11,034 bases of DNA, from positions 11,020 through 22,053 of the forward strand of contig NWUY0300054921.1 of the NCBI GenBank assembly GCA_004151065.3, in the 5' to 3' direction. This document shows positions 8,281-11,034 of the stretch, piece after piece. Both the position numbers and the translations under genes were made by a program. The stretch is from Larix sibirica. Lineage: Eukaryota > Streptophyta > Pinopsida > Pinales > Pinaceae. Within the stretch, counting starts at the first letter, position 1. Each line of letters begins with the position of its first letter. The notes under the pieces are model-generated. The model saw nothing but the letters and a program-made list of their open reading frames with translations. It did not search any database and was not told where the DNA came from.

Positions 8281-9234
8281 ATGGACCCACAAAAGGATCC
8301 ACCTAAGGACACTCTATATATGGAATCAATGGTCATGATATTGAAGCATTTAGTTGACTAGCTCAACATCAATATAACTCAAACCAACATCAATATGTCT
8401 AACCAATAAAAACTAATCGATGCCTTAACTCAATAGATGGTACTACTACCCCCAAAATAGGAACCATTCAATGAAGTATTTGGAAATGAAGAATGTGACT
8501 CTCACGGTGCTCTCACGCTCTCTTGCTAGAAACTCGATCTCCATCCTTGTAGGATAACAATTCATGGCACCATAAGCAAATTTGATGCATCAAATCCATC
8601 ATGTTGGGTTACGCAAATGGAACACTATTTTTCTCTCTATGGAATTAAGGATGTCATCTCCAAAAGTTAAAATTGGGGGATTATATTTATACTCAAAACT
8701 TTGAAAATGGTGGCAAAGGTACTTGAAACCTTATTGTTGTTATGTGCCTTGGAGCCAATTTGGGACGATCCTTCATGATCATTTTGAAAGGGATACTTAC
8801 TACCTAGGAAAGATGACCAAATTATGCCAAGAAACACCTTTATATTACAAAATTTGAGCAATTGGAAATCCATACAAATGAACTCATCGATTCATTGTTT
8901 AGGGAATGCTTCATTAGTGTCCTCAAAGATGAAATTCAAGCACATGCCATTATGCATCACCCTACAACGTGGTTAGAAGCTTGTGATATAGATAAGAATT
9001 CAAAATGGTGATAAATTCCCAACTCAAAATACCTCCATTCCCTACTCTCTCTATGTCTGTTAGGGAACCTATTCCCAACAATTCCAACAAACTACCATTA
9101 AGAATCCATAATTTATCTCTTGATGCAATGGTCAAAAGTCAACACCTCAGAATTTTCTATAACTGTGATGAAAATTATTTTATGAGGGCATAAATGCAAA
9201 GAACAGAGATTATTCCAAATATATTTATTCCCAC
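8281..9234 (+). pseudogene. gag: gag (capsid and zinc knuckle) of a Ty3/Gypsy element, inactivated
   Basis: Gag would form the virus-like particle and bind the element RNA. The first ATG (8281) opens a frame that stays in register for 390 bp but has TAG/TAA at 8359, 8407, 8434, 8458, 8527 and 8668. It carries the capsid start SKFDASNPSCWV followed by MEHYFSLYGI. The capsid continues in another frame (about 8681-8849, with KWWQRY and a TGA at 8702) and in a third (8850-9008, ECFISVLKDEIQAH). A fourth segment (9005-9190) leads into the zinc knuckle FYNCDE, where Phe (9155-9157) stands in place of the first Cys. The His-Cys end of the knuckle (GHKC) is in yet another frame from 9186. At least four frame changes and eight stops make it non-functional. 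The boundary with protease is arbitrary, because gag and pol are usually one frame in this group. Confidence 0.85.
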
Positions 9235-9832
9235 ATGAGCACCCATAAGACATAACAATCAAAGGAACTCATAAACCCAAAGTGGAGGATATTTCTTAGC
9301 CCACGAAAGATGACAATGTGTTGCAAGATTTTGGGGAGGAACCCAAAACTCACTACATGCCTTATTAGATTTCTCAACACCGTGGACCTTGAAGTTGAAC
9401 AACTACATCAAGCATCATAAATTCATTGTATTAGCTGATAGTGGCAACACCCACAATTTTATTCACGAGAGAGTGGCATAATAAACCCACCATTATGTCT
9501 GACCTATATCAGTTTTCCAAATTATGATAGAAAATAGGGGTATGGTGAAATGTGGGGGTATCTATGAAAATGTGAAACTCCAACTGGGTGACTACCATTT
9601 GAGAATACACATGTTCACTATTGAAATGGGTGGTTGTGATATAGTTCCAAGGGAAGAATGGCTAAGAAATTTGGGATTGGTCACCATGGATTTCAAGGAA
9701 CCATATAAAAGGTTTGTTAAGAAAGCACGTAAACATCATCTCAAAGAGATTACTTCGGGTTCTCAAGAAATTATCACCTCCATCCATATGGATAAGTTAT
9801 TAAATAAAGGCCACTCAAGTATTATTGCATAA
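9235..9832 (+). pseudogene. Retroviral-type aspartic protease region, inactivated
   Basis: The protease would cut the Gag-Pol polyprotein in the particle. The active-site motif reads VLADSGNTHNFI, with the catalytic Asp at 9437-9439 followed by Ser and Gly. The frame entering it (from about 9340) is not the one leaving the zinc knuckle, so a frameshift lies near 9340. Beyond the active site are two consecutive stops (TAA TAA, 9479-9484) and a TGA at 9500. A clean stretch of 102 codons (9524-9832) then covers the second half of the fold, including MGGCDIVPREEWLRNLG, which matches the conserved D-I-[VIL]-x-G-x-x-W-L block except that the usual Gly is Arg. It closes with TAA at 9830-9832. The 102-codon ORF is a surviving fragment, not a gene. 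Confidence 0.85.
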
Positions 9833-10776
9833 TTCAATTCCATCCAAGTAATGGAGACACTCCCATAGGACATCCACCTTGACTTGTAGTTGGTTCTCTC
9901 CAAACATCAATAGGTTTTTGAAACATCCAAGGGTTTACCATCATCCCATGGGAAGCATGACCATGGTATGGCACTATTCTTGGTAATCAACACCATTGTA
10001 TGCCCTTATCGACACATGTTTTCCCAAAAATAATGAAATAGAGAAGATCATCCAAGAGTTGTTGGAGTTTGGCAGCATTTGTTCAAGTACAAGCCCTTTT
10101 TCCTCACTTGTGGTTATGGTAATGAAAAACTAAGGTACTTGGAACAGGTGTCCATAATTTTGGGCTCTAAATAAGTTAACTATCAAGGACAAATTTCTCA
10201 TTTTGGTCTTTGATGATCTCCTAAATGAGCTTTACAGTATGAAGTTCTTCAATAAAGTAGACTTTTGGTCCCACTACCACCAAACTAGGATGAAAGAAGA
10301 TGGCATCCCTAAAAAAAATTATGCGCCCATGAGGGCCATTATGAGTTCTTAGTCATGTATTTTTTCCTTTGCAATTCTCCCTCCACCTTTTAGATTCCCA
10401 TGAACAATATTTTCCACCCTTTCCTCTGCAATTTTGTGTTGGTTTTCTTTGACAAAATCTTGATTTACAACACCACATGGGAAGGCCACCTGTATCATGT
10501 TTATCATGCATTACAAGGATCGTCTGTTACTTGTGAAGTGTTCCAAATGTTCTTTCGGGGTTATTGAGGTTAAATACTTGGGTCACATTGTGAGTCAGAA
10601 TGAAGTGCAAGTGGACTAAAATAAACAAGTAGCTATGAAACATTGGCTATGCCCCACTACCTAAAGAGCTTGCATGGGTTTCTAAGAAAACCAACTACCA
10701 CAAAAAGATTATGAAAAATTATGGAAACATTGCATCCCCATTAATGTTACTTCTCAAAAAGAATACCTTTGTCTAG
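9833..10776 (+). pseudogene. Reverse transcriptase region of a Ty3/Gypsy element, inactivated
   Basis: This would copy the element RNA into DNA. The linker (9833-10030) continues the protease frame with TAG at 9866, 9887 and 9911 and TAA-TGA at 10031-10036. The fingers and palm begin in another frame with SPFSSLVVMV and LNKLTIKDKF, broken by TAA at 10131 and 10155. Motif A is KVDFWSHYHQTRM, its catalytic Asp (10260-10262) kept. A frameshift lies in or just after the run of eight A at 10311-10318, after which HEGHYEFLVM, TAG (10391) and motif C follow. Motif C reads VFFDKILIY (10442-10468), so the second Asp of the D-D pair is Lys (10454-10456). Further frame changes come near 10509 (KCSKCSFGV, YLGHIVS) and before 10672 (KNYGNIASPL, TAG 10774). 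The enzyme is dead through the active-site loss alone. Confidence 0.9.
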
Positions 10777-10930
10777 AGTGACGAAGTTGGGCATGCTTCT
10801 TTGCTTTAAAGGATTCCATGTGCACTACTCCAGTATTAGCAATGCCTAATTTCATTAAGACTTCTTTCTTAGAATGTGATGCCTCAAACAAAGGTCTCGA
10901 AGCATTACTGATTAGGGGGAATTTTAAGGA
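10777..10930 (+). pseudogene. RNase H region (start) of a Ty3/Gypsy element, inactivated
   Basis: RNase H would remove the RNA strand from the RNA-DNA hybrid. A plus-frame segment from 10803 reads CTTPVLAMPNFIK and then LECDASNKGLEALLI, in which the first catalytic Asp of the domain (10878-10880) is present. TAA follows at 10923-10925. Sequence from about 10930 to the right edge shows no clear continuation, so the domain is either heavily decayed or interrupted there. The later catalytic residues are not visible in this window. Confidence 0.75.
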
Positions 10931-11034
10931 TTCATAATTTTCTTAAAGTATAGAAACCTTAGCGAATCTTACTAATTCTTAAATTTCCAACCATAAAATG
11001 TTTGGCAATATTTTTGTAAAAATATTTAAATTTC

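Larger units (their letters stand above)
6945..11034 (+). mobile_element. Decayed Ty3/Gypsy LTR retrotransposon, 5' part, runs off the right edge
   Basis: In order: an LTR, a degenerate tRNA-iMet primer-binding site, a leader, a gag capsid region, a zinc knuckle, an aspartic protease with D-S-G, a reverse transcriptase and the start of RNase H. Protease-RT-RNase H in this order without integrase in front fits Ty3/Gypsy rather than Ty1/Copia; integrase would lie beyond 11034. The capsid word FDASNP...W, the knuckle spacing C-X2-C-X7-H-X-C and the RT words resemble plant Ty3/Gypsy families, but the lineage cannot be named because integrase and any chromodomain are outside the window. Conserved blocks move through all three plus frames and are interrupted by many stops, so the copy cannot make its own proteins. 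No 3' LTR is present in the window for dating. Confidence 0.9.

Noticed and set aside
8667-8873. 68-codon minus-strand ORF
   Set aside because: It lies antisense to the capsid region of the retrotransposon, whose conserved residues are on the plus strand, so it is a shadow.
6945-11034. Endogenous pararetrovirus instead of an LTR retrotransposon
   Set aside because: An LTR with TG...CA ends and gag-protease-RT-RNase H order fit Ty3/Gypsy. No movement-protein or coat-protein features of pararetroviruses are seen.

Overview
The window looks like plant nuclear DNA, most likely from a seed plant with a large, repeat-rich genome. It is AT-rich, mostly non-coding, carries short runs of N, and its right-hand third is a decayed Ty3/Gypsy LTR retrotransposon of a type common in land plants. 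No bacterial-style gene organisation, operon or CRISPR array is visible. The species cannot be fixed from this sequence; a gymnosperm would fit but is not proven.

Left end (1-443): a 39-bp minisatellite of about 6.5 copies runs into an NN assembly gap. Directly after the gap are a splice-acceptor AG and an open stretch of 60 codons ending in TAG at 441-443. I read this as the last coding exon of an unidentified host gene, with the minisatellite inside its last intron. The following AT/T-rich DNA has a possible poly(A) signal at 892-897 and would be the 3' UTR and flank.

Middle (about 915-6500): more than 5 kb with no gene I can support. It holds a 40-bp tandem repeat (2.6 copies, 4396-4500), a weak diverged duplication (2025-2428), a TG/TA-rich simple tract (3205-3262) and several short perfect hairpins. 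ORFs here reach at most 121 codons, about what chance allows at this base composition, and none has a recognisable domain.

Right (6518-11034): two transposable elements lie side by side. On the minus strand, 6518-6798 looks like a tRNA-derived SINE: A-box-like and B-box-like motifs sit at tRNA spacing, and a TTA-repeat tail follows. After an AT-rich stretch, a Ty3/Gypsy element begins at about 6945. It has a 5' LTR (about 6945-7378, TGTT...AACA, with a TATA-like box and a telo-box), then a degenerate primer-binding site for initiator tRNA-Met at 7386, a leader of about 0.9 kb, and a gag-protease-reverse transcriptase-RNase H coding region on the plus strand. The window ends in or just after RNase H, so integrase, any chromodomain and the 3' LTR lie beyond the edge. 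The coding region is thoroughly dead: stop codons lie in all its parts, the reading frame shifts repeatedly, the first zinc-knuckle cysteine is lost and the second aspartate of the RT active site is replaced by lysine. Many stops are TAG/TAA/TGA where family conservation suggests a CAG, CAA, CGA or TGG codon, which fits methylcytosine deamination of a silenced element.

I found no convincing new molecular system. The parts most worth checking are the terminal exon beside the gap, the SINE-like element and the exact limits of the retrotransposon.
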